Assembly: GCA_018136815.1 (NCBI GenBank)
Contig: CM030931.1
Coordinates: forward strand, 1,219,398-1,283,397
DNA: 64,000 bases
DNA from: Isochrysis galbana
Taxonomy: Eukaryota; Haptophyta; Isochrysidales; Isochrysidaceae
Direction: 5' to 3'
In this document: one piece after another, positions 52,480-62,189 of the stretch
Layout: every line of letters begins with the position of its first letter
How positions within the stretch are numbered: position 1 is the stretch's first letter
Made by a program: the position numbers and the translations under genes
The notes under the pieces: model-generated
Database searches by the model: none
The model's input: only the letters and a program-made list of their open reading frames with translations
Told to the model about the DNA's origin: nothing

Positions 52480-53769
52480 ATGGCGTCTACCAGCAAGAGG
52501 CGTAAGCTGCGGCAAGCGGTGGAGAGCTCCGATGGCTCAGTCTCAGTGCTCTGCTACGCGTGCCGGAGGACTGCAGATCCAACCGTGCAGAGGGCACTCT
52601 CCAGCTTCTTCGCCCCGTCGGTGAGAAACGTGCTGCGGAGCAGCGAGGCGGCATCAGCTGAAGAGGAGCTGTTGCTGTGCTCCAAGTGCAGACGAGTGAT
52701 GGACATGAAGCGGGATTCGTCGGGCAGCGGCATCGCAAGTCATACACGCGTACTGCCTCAAATAGCGCGTATGCGTAGCTATCAGCGAATCGCAGCCGAT
52801 CAGCACCTGCCATTCGTCCTCAAGGAGAGCGAGGCGACTGCTCTGATGCGGCAAGACTGCGTGCTGTGCGGCATTCCAGCACCGGCCGAGGGGCACGGCC
52901 TCTCGCGCCTGTGCTTCTGGCCCGAAGGCCTTGTGCGCCCTGAGCGCGGAGGTTGGATGGGACCATACCATCGCGACAATCTCATCACCGCATGCTCCAT
53001 GTGCAACTTGATGAAGGGTTACCGGCGGCCTCGTGCTTTCGTGGAGGCGGCGCGACACATCGCAACTCATCGCGCTGGCCAAGGTGACTTCGGCCTATAT
53101 CCTCGTCGATTTCGCGACAATGTCTCGAAGCGAAGCCGCTCTTGCTACATCACAGCGTCGTCAACCCATACTAAGACGCACGCCTTGACAAACGAGGCAT
53201 TCGCTAGAATAGTGGGGCAACCGTGCCGATACTGTGGCAAGGAGCCAAGACCACCGCATCATTACAATGGCCTGGACCGCCTCGACTCTGAGTGCCGTGT
53301 ATATACGGAAGAGACCTGTGTTGCATGCTGCGGAGACTGCAACGTCATGAAAGTACATGCCTTGGCCGGTCAAAATTGCCCCTTGCAAATTTGTGTTGTC
53401 CCACAATAGACGTGTTGCACTATACGTTCACCAATTGCCTCCTTCCCTCCGCGTCAGTATAAATATTCTGAAGAGAGATTCATTGCGCACTGTCTGCGAA
53501 TTGCGCAGCACAATGTCGGGAAAGATAGCTTCGAGGGCGATGTGGACGAAGAGCCTGGCGGTGTGGACGAAGAGCTTGGAGCCGCCTTTGATACAGTGTT
53601 TGGGGAAAAAGAGACGGAGACCTTGGTGCAGCAAGAGATGTCCGGAAGGTCATGGATGCCAAAGATCTCAGCCTGGGATCCTGAGTCCGAGGTGGACAAC
53701 GAAATAGAGGAAGACAACCCCACTCCGAATCCCTTTGCTGGGTTTGCTCATGTGGGCAAGGCACGCTGA
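52480..53769 (+). CDS. Protein with two HNH-like zinc domains, two exons
   Basis: Exons are 52480-53368 and 53474-53769, giving 394 residues. The intron restores the end of the second domain, reading CNVMKVHALAERFIAHC and then LRIAQHN, the usual helix after an HNH core. Domain 1 (about 126-190) has CVLC, then GWMGPYHRDNLITACSMCN and LMKGYRRP. Domain 2 (about 249-315) has CRYCGKEP, NGLDRLDSE and CVACCGDCNVMK. Both show the CxxC...N/H...CxxCNxMK layout of HNH-type zinc folds. NGLDR.D is common in HNH proteins from large algal viruses and phages. An N-terminal CYAC...CSKC pair may bind another zinc. The C-terminus is acidic and ends FAGFAHVGKAR. Nuclease activity is uncertain, since the catalytic histidine is not obvious in domain 2. 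A start at 52480 (MASTSKRRKLR) gives a nuclear-signal-like N-terminus. Confidence 0.7.
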
Positions 53770-53809
53770 TGCAGACTCAGTGCCTTGTTGATGCTCCATC
53801 GCACATCAT

Positions 53810-54560
53810 CATTGAAGGTTGACAACGCCGGCTATCCATTCATATGGGTGCCGATCGAGACTCCAATTGACCTGATGGCATCGTGCCCGGGTGGGAGGGT
53901 ATGGTGCCAACCAGATTTGGCAGAGGCTCAGGGATGGGATGGTCAGGCGATATCTCCGACCCTGCATGGGCAAGCGACCTAAGGTGCAGATCTCTCTCGC
54001 GCCTCCGGCTAACCACCCGCACCACAGCGCACGTCGGGCATTTCTTTTGCCATTCGTATTTCCCCGGTGTTTGTGTGAGTTTTCTCCGTGTCCTATCAAT
54101 TCCTGATATCCCAGTCCTTGCCCTTTGTACCTTGGTCCAAAAAAATCTTGAAGATGCCTGATATTGCTGCTAGGTCCACTTCCTCTCTGGAAACGGAAAG
54201 CCGGCTCCAACGCCCTTGCTTGCCCCTCTGACGGATCGAGCGTGACCATTGGCTCGACATGCGAAGATACGGAAGGGGACCAATCGGAGGTAGGTGCGGC
54301 GGGAGCGGAGTAGAGGGATGGAATGGCGGGCTTGACCACTTCCTCAGGCTGAGGTATATGAGTGCCCGTACGGCGGCTTGAAAGTGGGTCCAACCGGGGT
54401 TGGTCATGAAGCGAGACAATTGAGAGGCCGCATAAGCTAGATCAGGTCGAGACATATTGGCCAGCCATAAGAGACCGCCTACGATGGCCATATAGGCCTC
54501 TCGACGGGGCGACATAGCCTCGTGCTCGGGAGACCCAATTTTAGGCGAATCAGGGGCAGG
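53810..54560 (-). pseudogene. Ty1/copia polyprotein relic (RT C-terminal part)
   Basis: Around 54560-54355 the minus strand reads YMAIVGGLLWLANMSRPDLA, then YAASQLSRFMTNPGWTHFQA. This is the end of the copia reverse transcriptase, where the pattern is Y..vGsL.yla..tRPD...a...lsrf...P...H. After that the coding sense breaks into other frames, and proline-rich sequence follows. No integrase or LTR is seen. It is a decayed fragment of a different element class from the Ty3/gypsy copies. Confidence 0.75.
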
Positions 54561-54715
54561 GGGGAATTCGGCGGGGGAACCCACCCGCGGGGGGGGAATT
54601 CGGGCCGGGGAAACCCGAAAGACCCGCCGGGGGGACCCGTAAGACCCGCGAGGGGGGAACCGGCGGGGGGAACCCGTAAGACCCGCGGGGGAAGCTGCAG
54701 GACTCAAGGAAATTA
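54540..54715. repeat. G-rich minisatellite
   Basis: Irregular units of the type ggggggaacccgtaagacccg occur about five times, with gggaattcgg variants at the left end. It sits between the copia relic and the frameshifted gene on the plus strand. Confidence 0.75.
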
Positions 54716-54733
54716 TAACAGCAGTAGAAGCGA

Positions 54734-55146
54734 ATGGATAATGGATGTATCCATAATACGAGCAAACAGAAGCAGGCACGCATCAACACGATGATGCTCC
54801 CGGAGATCAAGGTACCGATGAGCTTGATTGGCAAGTTCATCAAGGTGCCGGGTTCATACTGGGAGGGTTCGATGAGCACCGCCGAGAAGAACACGGTGTA
54901 CATGTGCATCATCAGGGACTTCTCTCTCGCGCACAAATTCCGTCCGCAGGAGCCGACGTGCAGACGTGCAGCCCCGAGAAAGCGTGGGAGGTGATGGGGA
55001 TGGGCGAGCGGGGCACAGGCAGTCTCGAAGAGGGCGACTCCAGTGGCGAGATCTTTTGGATGCGCAATCACGACTTCCTCGTGTACTACTACGCTACCTA
55101 CCCGGAGGAGATAGATGCCTCAAACGCCAAGCAAGCGAGACTATGA
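54734..55146 (+). pseudogene. Unknown gene broken by an 8-base tandem duplication
   Basis: The first frame starts at 54734 (or the in-frame ATG at 54791, MMLPEIKVPMSLIGKFIKVP) and reads protein-like to about 54955. There acgtgcag occurs twice in tandem (54956-54963 and 54964-54971). After it, the protein-like sequence (EKAWEVMGMGERGTGSLEE, then IFWMRNHDFLVYYYATYPEE) continues in another frame to a stop at 55144. Counting one unit only, the two halves are in one frame, about 134 residues in all. No family is recognised. The frame may be dead, or the duplication may be an assembly error. Confidence 0.55.
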
Positions 55147-55639
55147 GTGGCAGCCAGAACTTGGGGTCGGACGAGGAGAACTATGAATCCGGCACGGTTG
55201 AGGGAGACGCATAGTGTATAGTGTGTAGCTGTTTCATATCTTTTCTTTTCTCATTTCTCCACTTTTCCAGTTCCTCGCGAGCGCTCGCTCACTCGCTCGC
55301 TCGCCCCTCGGCCCCGTCGCACGCGCGCGTCGCTCGCCCGCCGGCTCGCCGCATTTGCCATTGTACTCAGAGTAAAGTGAGTTGAGTTGAGTATTTGAGG
55401 ATGGCACAACTCATAATGTGAGTATGAGTACTCCCCTCGTTGCCCTACTCATAAGTATGCAGAGTGCCACTTTGGGCACTACTCTACTCATACTCATGAG
55501 TACTCCCTCTAATCTAGCTGCGGGCTGAGATATTTTGGCGTCTTTTGAGGGATACTTGTCATTACTTGTGCTTAGTGCTTAGCCTTAGCCTTTAACCTTC
55601 TATTTCCCCTAGGTATATATATTGCTTTTCGCCTGCATA
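55147..55639. other. Intergenic stretch rich in TGAGT/ACTCA
   Basis: From 55365 to 55510 the sequence is packed with tgagt and actca words, and tactcatactcatgagtac can form hairpins with upstream gtgagtatgagtac. No gene. A cgctcgctcactcgctcgct run is at 55280-55300. The left end of the LINE target duplication is at 55640. Confidence 0.5.
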
Positions 55640-55655
55640 AGGGTCGCGCGCGCTG

Positions 55656-58600
55656 GGGGCACTCACTCGCGCCATAAACAACGACCCCGACATACAAGGG
55701 GTCAATCTCAACGGGTACGACCTTAAGATTAGCCAGTTCGCCGACGACACGGCGCTCATCACGAGCGACTACACGAGCCTGAAGCGGGCCCTAGCGTGGG
55801 TACGGACCCATGAGCGGGCCACGGGGGGCAAAACGAACGAAGCCAAATTTCAAGGAATCCGAATGGGCTCGCAAAGGCTCCGCAAACCGCCATGGGACAT
55901 GCGTAAATACAATTGGATAGAGAACGATCAATACCTCATCATACTAGGCGTCCCGCTAGGAGCCCCGGAGGCCCTCAAGCCCTTCTGGAAGAAACTCGCA
56001 GACAAAGTGGACAAAAAAGCGGCTAAACTGGCGCCGATAACGCGACACATGACCATATTCGGTAGGGCCAACGTAACGAACTTTTTAATATACGGCACAC
56101 CACGATATTGGATGCAAACGCTGGCAGCCCCTAGATGGTTCCACGGTAGAATTCAAAGGGCGGCGGACAAAATTCTATGGGAGAGCCCTTACACAGGCAA
56201 AATCACGAAATGGGTGAGAAACCCGCAATACCCCGTACACAACGCGGAATGCGCATCACGCACAATGGGGATCGGCCTCCTTCACTGGACGACACACGTG
56301 AGAGCTCTACAAGCGAAATGGATACTAAACTACCTCAACGCGAGGAAGGCCATTTGGAAACACGCGCTCGACGCGTGGTTCTGCAGAACCGGGCTCGGCC
56401 GCGGGGCCGTTCTATCCTCGATCCCCACGAAGACGCTTACCTGCAGCATCAGGGGAAACCCGGCACTGCCGGCATTCTGGAAGGACGCCTTAGCGAACTT
56501 CAGGACCCTGGAGATACGTCGCACGGGACTCACGAGAGAAGGAGCGCTGTCACAACCGATATGGCACAATCCCCACGATCCACCACCGCTCAAGCGGGGG
56601 GCGTGGATCAGCCTATGGGAAACCCTCCAAACACATGTCGCACATAACATCTATAAAGACGAAAACCTCACGGAGCCCTACACACGCGAAGAATGCGCAC
56701 GATACCTAGAGCACCTCCCTGAAATATTTGATCATAAGGGGAGCAAAATACAAAAAACGGAATTCCTAGACTCGTGGGAACGAGTAGTGCAACATGTCTC
56801 GCACCTCCTGGCGAAAGCGAAAGAGACCCCGCCCTCTGACCCGGCCCCCACCGAAGGGAACAGGGAGACGCCAAACACGTCCGCAGCGCCGGCAGACGCA
56901 CCTAGAGAAACCAGAGTCTCTGAAAGCGATACGTACATCACTAGAATGAATAACATATGGATATATACAAACACCAACTACCTAGGAGAAACTATGAACA
57001 CCACCGAGGTAGCGAAACCGGGCGAAGAAAGGCACTACTACGCTCCCGCCAAATGGGAGAATGGGCTAAAAGGCCCAAAACACCTCGAATTCCCTCTCGC
57101 GGACGAGTACACGCTTAGCGAAAAGACGCAACTAGACCAAATCACCGTATCGGATATAACACGAGAGCTAAAGGGAGACGGCTCCGGCGGAAAACCTCAG
57201 CCAGCGCGGGAAGCGTGGGCCCGCAAGATTGGCCTGACACACGACGAGTGGAAGCACGTGGCGAAACTCTACACTCACCCCCTGTTAAAACACACAGACA
57301 AACACCTACATTTTAAACACGTTACACACAGGAGGCTGGGTACGCGCAACCGTTTCACAGCGGCGGTCACCACAAAGTGTAGGCTCTGCGGGAAACACAG
57401 AGAAAACTCGACGCACCTAGCTAGGTGCCCGTCCACGCTCTGTGGAAATCAACGCCTCAGCTTGGATTGTAACGAGGTGAACGAGATGTAACGAGATGGC
57501 CTGATGGCCCGACGACGAGATGAACGAGATGGCCTTGATGGCCCGACGAGATGAACGAGATGGCCCTGGGGCCCGACGAGATGAACGAGATTTTCGGGTA
57601 ACGGAACTGGACGAGGAGTTTCCCCACTAAGCTTGGTCGTAATGCGGTGAAACCGATTTAGAGACAAGCGGGAAACCGGGGCGGAAGGAACTGGCAAGGA
57701 AGCTGGCAGGAAGGCAGAGGAAATGTCTTGGCAAGGGCGACGGAGGCAGGACTTTTAACAGTAGGCGGAATTTTTTAACAGTAGGAAGAGGCAGGATTTC
57801 TAACGGTAGGAAGAGGCAGGATTTCTAACGGTAGGAGAAGAGCGTGGAATTTAACTGTAGAAGAAGAGCGGAGAGGAGAAGGAGCGGGGCTCGAACTGCA
57901 GAGCGCTCCGTCCGGACTCGAACTCGCGAACCAGAGCAAAAGGTTGGTGGAGGCGGTGGGTTGAACCACTATGCCACGCGAGAGTTTACGTAGCCATAGG
58001 GCCGAGGGGATGGGCTGAGAACCGCCCTATATACTCTGGGTTTTTGTCTCTTCTTTTTCACTTTTCTTCTTCTTTCTTCCTCTGTTCTTTTTACTGTTTT
58101 ACTGTTTTTTTTACTGTTATTTCTTTTTGCCTCTGAGACATCGCGAATGCGACACCCCCCGACTTAATCACGAGCGTCCTCGCGAGCCTTCTGCAAGCGG
58201 AATCCTTATGTCTCTAAATTGTGGAAATCAACGCCTCAGCTTGGATTGTAACGAGGTGAACGAGATGTAACGAGATGGCCTGATGGCCCGACGACGAGAT
58301 GAACGAGATGGCCTTGATGGCCCGACGAGATGAACGAGATGGCCCTGGGGCCCGACGAGATGAACGAGATTTTCGGGTAACGGAACTGGACGAGGAGTTT
58401 CCCCACTAAGCTTGGTCGTAATGCGGTGAAACCGATTTAGAGACAAGCGGGAAACCGGGGCGGAAGGAACTGGCAAGGAAGCTGGCAGGAAGGCAGAGGA
58501 AATGTCTTGGCAAGGGCGACGGAGGCAGGACTTTTAACAGTAGGCGGAATTTTTTAACAGTAGGAAGAGGCAGGATTTCTAACGGTAGGAAGAGGCAGGA

Positions 58601-59379
58601 TTTCTAACGGTAGGAGAAGAGCGTGGAATTTAACTGTAGAAGAAGAGCGGAGAGGAGAAGGAGCGGGGCTCGAACTGCAGAGCGCTCCGTCCGGACTCGA
58701 ACTCGCGAACCAGAGCAAAAGGTTGGTGGAGGCGGTGGGTTGAACCACTATGCCACGCGAGAGTTTACGTAGCCATAGGGCCGAGGGGATGGGCTGAGAA
58801 CCGCCCTATATACTCTGGGTTTTTGTCTCTTCTTTTTCACTTTTCTTCTTCTTTCTTCCTCTGTTCTTTTTACTGTTTTACTGTTTTTTTTACTGTTATT
58901 TCTTTTTGCCTCTGAGACATCGCGAATGCGACACGCTCCCGATATTTCAAACCATAGAAGCTATAGCGGGATACACCCCGGCGAAAGACAGATCGACGAC
59001 TCAAAAACTCAAAGACAGACTATTTGCGTACCCGAACTCCCCGACGCCGGACAGCCTCAAAGCCCTCTACCTAATAGCATGGAGATACATCATTGGTGAC
59101 TTCTACAAGGTGGAATTTGAAAATCACACCTTCCACCACGTGCCGGTCATCGAGAGAGTCCTAAGCAGGTTCACGGTCCTCGTCAGAGGTCGTGAACCTC
59201 CGAACGATTTCTCAACCGCACGCACGCGCAAGGCCACCCAAGGAAGGAAGCCGAAAATCAAATCTCCACACGACCTCAGCGCCCCCGTCTTTTCAACTAA
59301 CAACAAAGGCGCCTTGGTAATGAACACGAATCTATCACTGGTAGCGAAAGCCCTTAACATAGCAGAGCGTCTTGCCTAA
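55656..59379 (+). CDS. LINE ORF2 C-terminal part, split by an insertion
   Basis: The reading frame runs 55656-57440, then resumes at 58939 after the TRIM and its duplicated CGCTC, to the stop at 59379. Both parts are in the same frame and give about 741 residues. The reverse-transcriptase catalytic motif ISQFADDTALIT is near residue 28, followed by the thumb region (YLIILGVPLGAPEA). A C-terminal zinc knuckle, CRLCGKHRENSTHLARC, sits directly before the insertion. The last 147 residues (PIFQTIEAIAGYTP...LNIAERLA) are conserved in the copy at 60814-61314. FADD and the thumb identify a non-LTR retrotransposon. The RT N-terminus and endonuclease are missing through 5' truncation. Confidence 0.88.
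57881..57984 (-). other. tRNA-like A-box/B-box segment in the TRIM LTR
   Basis: On the minus strand the sequence GTGGCATAGTGGTTC fits a pol III A box. GAGTTCGAGTCCGG, about 40 bases later, fits a B box, and a further CAGTTCGAGCCC lies after that. The spacing is like a tRNA gene. I could not fold a full cloverleaf, so this is called tRNA-like rather than a tRNA gene. The identical copy in the other LTR is at 58660-58763. Confidence 0.55.
58660..58763 (-). other. tRNA-like A-box/B-box segment, second LTR copy
   Basis: Same sequence as 57881-57984, 779 bases further on, in the other LTR of the TRIM. Confidence 0.55.
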
Positions 59380-59676
59380 CCAAGCGACCCCTAGCCGCTA
59401 GTCGTGAGCCGACCAACCGACGACAGACCTTAGTCATAATGACCACAGTTGCCTGACGCCCAGCACAGAAAACAAACACTCATCAGCCGGTAGCCCGATG
59501 GCACAGGAGGAAGGGGAGAACCAGGCCGTCGAGAATCGGTACACACCGTCTGCCGCTAAAAACCCACTACACCCAGCCCCTAGGTAGAGCACGAGGGGAC
59601 GAGCCGCAAGGCAGGTGGAGGGGGAGGGAAGGGAAGCGGGCGTGGCTGCGTAGATACTTTGCAGGGTCGCGCGCGC

Positions 59677-59913
59677 GGCGAGACTATTAAGAAGTTTTTT
59701 TTTTCACCAGTGTCTTACGTCTCACTTACGAAAGTTGCCTGCTGTTGCCATGACTGTCTTATCTCGTCTTACTTACGTTGGTCTCGGTAAGACATGCTAA
59801 GTAAGAGTCTTACTTACGTTCAAGAAGCTCATAAGCAGCCAACACTGTCTTTTACCGATGTCATATTTTTGGCAACGAGGGGTAGGTGAAGAGAGAAGAA
59901 AGAATGAGAGAGG
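59677..59913. promoter_or_regulatory. 5' flank of the Nudix gene
   Basis: Contains three variants of a gtcttacttacg word in direct and inverted orientation (59712-59820), for example gtcttacgtctcacttacg and tcggtaagacatgctaagta. These could be bound by a regulator or be remnants of a small repeat. No TATA-like box stands out. Confidence 0.3.
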
Positions 59914-60417
59914 ATGCTTCCCCGCGCTGCGGTGGCTGTGGTGTGCCGATGTGCTGCCGGCCGATTCGCGCTGATACGCCGTGGAACACCTCCCGACAAG
60001 GGCCACTGGTCGCTTCCTGGGGGGAAGATTGAGCTTGGCGAGGGCACTCTCGAAGCTGCTGCTCGGGAGCTCTGTGAAGAGACTGGATTATGTGGTGACG
60101 ATGTGCGCTTTGCGCCAGAACCCTTCACAGTGACAGATGTCATCATCCCAGCGCCTCCTGCCTACGATCCTCGTCGAGATGTCGTCATCACCGAGCTTCC
60201 GCTGCAATTCTCATACCATTACGTCATCGCGCAGACGTTTGCCTCTGCCCCGGCTGATGTGCCTCTTCGCCCAGGTGATGACGCATCATCGGCATCCTGG
60301 TTCACTTGGGATGAGATTAATAAGGTCCGTAGCGAGGGTTCCCTTGATGAAGAAGTTGTCAATGTACTCCGACGTGCGGATCTATTGCAGAAGCGGGGAT
60401 GTCTCTCGAGCTCGTAA
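59914..60417 (+). CDS. Nudix hydrolase
   Basis: 167 residues, single exon, first ATG. The Nudix box is complete: GGKIELGEGTLEAAARELCE followed by ETGL, matching GX5EX7REUXEEXGU. Flanking blocks are typical: WSLPGGK before it, and SYHYVIAQTFASAP and ASWFTWDEI after it. The family hydrolyses nucleoside diphosphates linked to another moiety (for example ADP-ribose or oxidised nucleotides), and the Glu residues of the box bind Mg2+. The substrate cannot be read from the sequence. The closest pattern (short N-terminus, FALIRRGTPPDKGHW) is that of small ADP-ribose/NUDT-type enzymes. No targeting peptide is evident. LINE copies lie on both sides. Confidence 0.92.
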   Translation: MLPRAAVAVVCRCAAGRFALIRRGTPPDKGHWSLPGGKIELGEGTLEAAARELCEETGLCGDDVRFAPEPFTVTDVIIPAPPAYDPRRDVVITELPLQFSYHYVIAQTFASAPADVPLRPGDDASSASWFTWDEINKVRSEGSLDEEVVNVLRRADLLQKRGCLSSS

Positions 60418-60534
60418 AGTGGATCTTGAGGGCAGATGTCGGGCGTGGTTTTTGTATGTGGACGAGTGTCAATCAACAATAAATCGTTGTTAACTGAGAG
60501 CAAGGCGTGACGTATACTGCCAGCGGGCTATGAA

Positions 60535-61410
60535 GCTGACTATCGAAGCCACGCCCGCTTTCCTCCTCCCCTCACTTCCCGCCTTGCGGCTTCTCCCCTT
60601 GTGCTCTACTTAGGGGCCCAGGTTGTGGGGGGCGTTGGGTCGGGCGGGGGTGCACCGGCCCCTAGTGGTCTGTTCTCGCCTTCCTCCTGTGCCTTTGGGT
60701 GGCCCGTTTCTTTGCATTTTGGCGTGAGGGCTTCGTTGTTGACGTGTCATCTTTCTCTCGTAGTGTCTTTGCTTTGTCCGGGGTATTCTCGGAGGGGGAG
60801 CCGTGCCTCGACCTTAGGCGAGCTTTTCGGCTAGGCCGATTGCTTTTGCCACGACGAGGCCGAGGTTGTCGTTCATTATTAACTTGCCTTTGTCATCTTC
60901 TTTAAAGATGGGAGCGCTGAGCTCTAGCGGTTTTTTGAGCTTGGGTTTTCTACCCTGGGCCACCGTCCGCGTGCGCGTTGGGTAGTGGCTGTCCAGTGGG
61001 GTAAGGCCCCTCACTAATGTAGTGAACCTTATTAGCGTGGATTCTAAAACCGGTATATAGTGGTATTTGTGCGATTCAAACTCTATCCCGTAGAAGTCTT
61101 TTATTATGTATCTCCAAGCTATTATGTAGAGGGTTTTTAGGCTATCAGGGGTAGGCGCATCTGGGTATGCAAACAGTCTGTCCTTCATCTTTTGTTTTCT
61201 AGGCCTGTTCAGTTCTGGGGTGTAGTTAGCGATTGCATCTATAGTGTCAAAGATTTTCTTCGTCGCTCGGCACCACGCTAGGTGGCACGAATCCTCTTGG
61301 TATCGGTCGCACATCCTGCATTTCTTCGTTGTGCTGGTCTCGAATCTCGAATCTGTTCCTGTTCTTGGTGCCTATCCTCCTGTGAAGGTGTCGTTCCGTC
61401 AAAGGCATCA
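60535..61410 (-). mobile_element. LINE 3' fragment, minus strand
   Basis: The 3' end (60540-60610, read reversed) matches the 3' end of the LINE at 59575-59655 (ccgcaaggc, aagcgggcgtggct). The coding part ends at 60814 with GLAEKLA, like NIAERLA in the other copy. The homology starts near 61410, so this copy is strongly 5'-truncated. I did not find a clear target duplication. Confidence 0.8.
60814..61314 (-). pseudogene. LINE ORF2 C-terminal fragment
   Basis: The 166-residue open frame reads MCDRYQEDSCHLAWC (zinc knuckle), then FDTIDAIANYTPELNRPRK, RLFAYPDAPTPDSLKTLY, and ends GLAEKLA. Each block aligns with the intact LINE at 58939-59379. That alignment also shows the intact LINE had FQTIEAI directly after its knuckle before the TRIM inserted. 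The upstream frame toward 61410 (RIGTKNRNRFE) is shifted. It is a fragment without the catalytic domain. Confidence 0.85.
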
Positions 61411-61783
61411 GTCGAATTGAGCGATCAAATGTCCATAGTTATTTATTTTAAAATTAAATAAGGGCTAGCCGTGCGTGGGGATAACAACTTTTTTCTCTGC
61501 TTTTCCCCGCGGTGCATGTTCCCCCGCGGGGACGCCGTGCGTGCGCATGCAAACGCTTTTCCTCTGCGTTTCCTCTAAGGCCGGCAACTACATAAACATG
61601 CAGTTTAATGAATAATTCTCTACGGAGCACCTGTGTGCACGCCGTGCATTGGGCACGGCGCGATGTGCATCGGTCCCCCCGCGGAGACGCCGTGCGTGTG
61701 CATGTCGACTTTTCCCCTCTGCGTACAACCTAAGGCCCATAACTACGTAAACTAGCCATATAAGAGATGTTTCTGTATACATC
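61411..61783. repeat. Intergenic region with a diverged 90-base direct repeat
   Basis: 61512-61597 and 61663-61751 share ccccgcgg.gacgccgtgcg, gcatg, cttttc.ctctgcgt, aaggcc, and aactac.taaac. The period is about 150 bases. They lie immediately upstream of the small ORF at 61784 and could be its promoter or a decayed repeat. No other content is seen. Confidence 0.55.
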
Positions 61784-62014
61784 ATGGCGGTCGCGTACGC
61801 TGAACCGAATCCCATGGTGCAAGTGCACCGAGCAGCTGGCAAACTCTACATGGAGAACAAGAAGGCCGTCCTCGCACGCGTCACGGACCTCGCCACCCAA
61901 GATCAGCCAAGCGATAGCGTCGCCTGCCAGAAGAACGACATCGACAATAGGATCGAGGAGGAGGGGTGTGAGAGTGAGAAAAAGACGAAAAGGATGAAAA
62001 CTCAGCCTGCGTAG
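61784..62014 (+). CDS. Small uncharacterised ORF
   Basis: 76 residues from ATG (MAVAYAEPNPMVQVHRAAGK). Helical, charged in its second half, and ending in a lysine-rich EKKTKRMKTQPA that could be a nuclear signal. No family is recognised. The codon pattern is plausible for coding, and the frame stands alone between repeats. It might be one exon of a larger gene. Confidence 0.35.
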   Translation: MAVAYAEPNPMVQVHRAAGKLYMENKKAVLARVTDLATQDQPSDSVACQKNDIDNRIEEEGCESEKKTKRMKTQPA

Positions 62015-62189
62015 CTTTGGGGTTACCTTTGGGGAGGGGGGGGGGAGTTGCTATGCTCACGCGCCGCGTCCTTGTATGTCGTGATTAGCTTTGTACTCAT
62101 CTTTGTAAATAATAATAATACCCTGGAGACTGGTTGAAAAAGAAAACACGCACATCTGGGTGAAAAAAAATCATCTGGCCCTCTTTTGA

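Larger units (their letters stand above)
57441..58933 (-). mobile_element. TRIM-like miniature LTR element
   Basis: Two LTRs of 714 bases each (57441-58154 and 58220-58933) look identical. They enclose only 65 bases (58155-58219). On the minus strand each LTR reads TGTCGCATTC...TTTCCACA, and the internal segment ends in aagtcggggg, a polypurine tract directly before the 3' LTR. The target duplication is CGCTC (57436-57440 and 58934-58938). Its PPT and LTR start resemble those of the Ty3/gypsy elements at 39240 and 47300, so it may use their machinery. There is no coding capacity. The 62-82 residue ORFs inside are artefacts. Confidence 0.93.
55654..59662 (+). mobile_element. 5'-truncated LINE with nested TRIM
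   Basis: A 14-base target duplication, agggtcgcgcgcgc, lies at 55640-55653 and 59663-59676. The element begins in the middle of the reverse transcriptase, as usual for 5'-truncated LINEs, and ends 280 bases after the ORF without a long A-tail. It is interrupted by the miniature LTR element at 57441-58933. Without that, the element is about 2.5 kb. Two other partial copies lie on the minus strand (60535-61410, and around 62190-63395). Confidence 0.88.

Noticed and set aside
53428..53764. Minus-strand frames over the second HNH exon
   Set aside because: The plus-strand exon completes the HNH domain and splice phase; the minus frames are its shadows.
57449..57697. 82-residue and 64-residue minus frames in each TRIM LTR
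   Set aside because: They are identical in both LTRs only because the LTRs are identical. The sequence includes tandem gagatgaacgagatgg units and tRNA-like boxes.
57881..57984. A true tRNA gene
   Set aside because: A- and B-box-like words are present, but I could not pair a full acceptor and anticodon stem by eye.
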